Source: Stappia indica
Lineage (GTDB): Bacteria; Pseudomonadota; Alphaproteobacteria; Rhizobiales; Stappiaceae
DNA: 64,000 bases
Direction: 5' to 3'
NCBI RefSeq assembly: GCF_009789575.1
Contig: NZ_CP046908.1
Span: 1,364,001 to 1,428,000 of the forward strand
Shown piece after piece: positions 63,876-64,000 of the stretch (position 1 is the first letter of the stretch; every line of letters begins with the position of its first letter). The position numbers and the translations under genes are program-made. The notes beneath the pieces were generated by a model. The model made no database searches. It was not told the origin of the DNA and was given only the letters and a program-made list of their open reading frames with translations.

Positions 63876-64000
63876 ATGACTGACCTGCTGAAGAGCACCA
63901 CCGGCATCGTAACCGCGGCGCTTCTTGCCGCCGCAGCCGCCTCCCCGGCGCTTGCCGCCGAGAAGTGGGACATGCCGCTCGCCTATCCGGCGACCAACTT
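63876..64000 (+). CDS. TRAP transporter substrate-binding protein DctP, N-terminal fragment (runs off right edge)
   Basis: The first 41 residues read MTDLLKSTTGIVTAALLAAA... to the right window edge. They form a signal peptide with an Ala-rich core and an AXA-type cleavage site (LAA), then EKWDMPLAYPATN, which is typical of the start of a TRAP periplasmic protein for dicarboxylates or related acids. GGAGG lies nine bases before ATG 63876. It follows the DadA-like gene by about 100 bases and may share its transcript. The TRAP membrane subunits would lie beyond the window. Confidence 0.7.
   Translation, partial: MTDLLKSTTGIVTAALLAAAAASPALAAEKWDMPLAYPATN

Overview
This 64 kb, G+C-rich window comes from an alphaproteobacterium, almost certainly of the order Hyphomicrobiales. 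The evidence is a circularly permuted two-piece tmRNA next to sspB and DUF4169/ribbon-helix-helix genes, an uninterrupted mraZ-to-ftsZ division and cell-wall cluster ending in lpxC-bamD-recN-ligA, an FtsZ with a long linker, a permuted-type tag peptide, REP-like palindromes of the kind common in this order, and a TRAP transporter next to D-amino-acid genes. A Stappiaceae-like marine or soil bacterium is a reasonable guess, but the sequence alone does not prove the genus.

Layout. 1-300: start of ilvB (minus strand) behind a leader peptide and an attenuator hairpin. 789-864: tRNA-Lys(CTT). 970-4988: a hydrolase-fold protein, an ABC-2 exporter pair, thyA and a YHS-domain protein. 5215-6901: ssrA (tmRNA), sspB, DUF4169 and a ribbon-helix-helix protein. 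6934-17139: a very large AsmA-type protein, a D-lactate-dehydrogenase-like flavoprotein, a thioesterase, a ClC channel, aminopeptidase P and a DUF1127-like small protein. 17229-23200: prmA, uvrD and a NIT-domain chemoreceptor whose ribosome-binding site lies inside a perfect 13-bp hairpin stem. 23376-49620 (all minus strand): ligA, recN, bamD, lpxC, ftsZ, ftsA, ftsQ, ddl, murB, murC, murG, ftsW, murD, mraY, a fused murE-murF, ftsI, ftsL, rsmH and mraZ, read from right to left. 49781-49820: the mra promoter overlaid by 10-bp-phased MraZ boxes. 50021-50806: a cluster of REP-like palindromes with a perfect 94-bp duplication. 50876-51273: rnpB. 51304-58231: a MocR-type regulator divergent from a split-barrel flavoprotein, a transglycosylase lipoprotein, an amidase, a DnaJ-like protein, an atypical SDR and fumC. 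58386-64000: a GGDEF-EAL protein, a 270-bp MITE, a MarR regulator, and a divergent locus of a racemase, a DadA-like oxidase and a TRAP binding protein.

How genes work together. The dcw cluster encodes nearly all cytoplasmic peptidoglycan precursor steps, from MurB and MurC through MurD, MurE-F, Ddl, MraY and MurG, plus the divisome core FtsL/I/W/Q/A/Z. Gene ends overlap by 1-8 bases at most junctions, so translation is probably coupled. ssrA and sspB encode the tag and the adaptor of one protein quality-control route. The right-hand end looks like a D-amino-acid or related acid uptake and oxidation locus.

The most unusual item is murE-murF as one uninterrupted 1274-codon frame. The two ligases are joined by about 310 residues, most of them Asp/Glu-rich with a recurring [DE]-D-L-L motif. 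Other items worth checking are the hairpin on the chemoreceptor start, the four-copy inverted motif at 12342-12513, the tandem repeats between the MocR regulator and its divergent neighbour, and the MITE.
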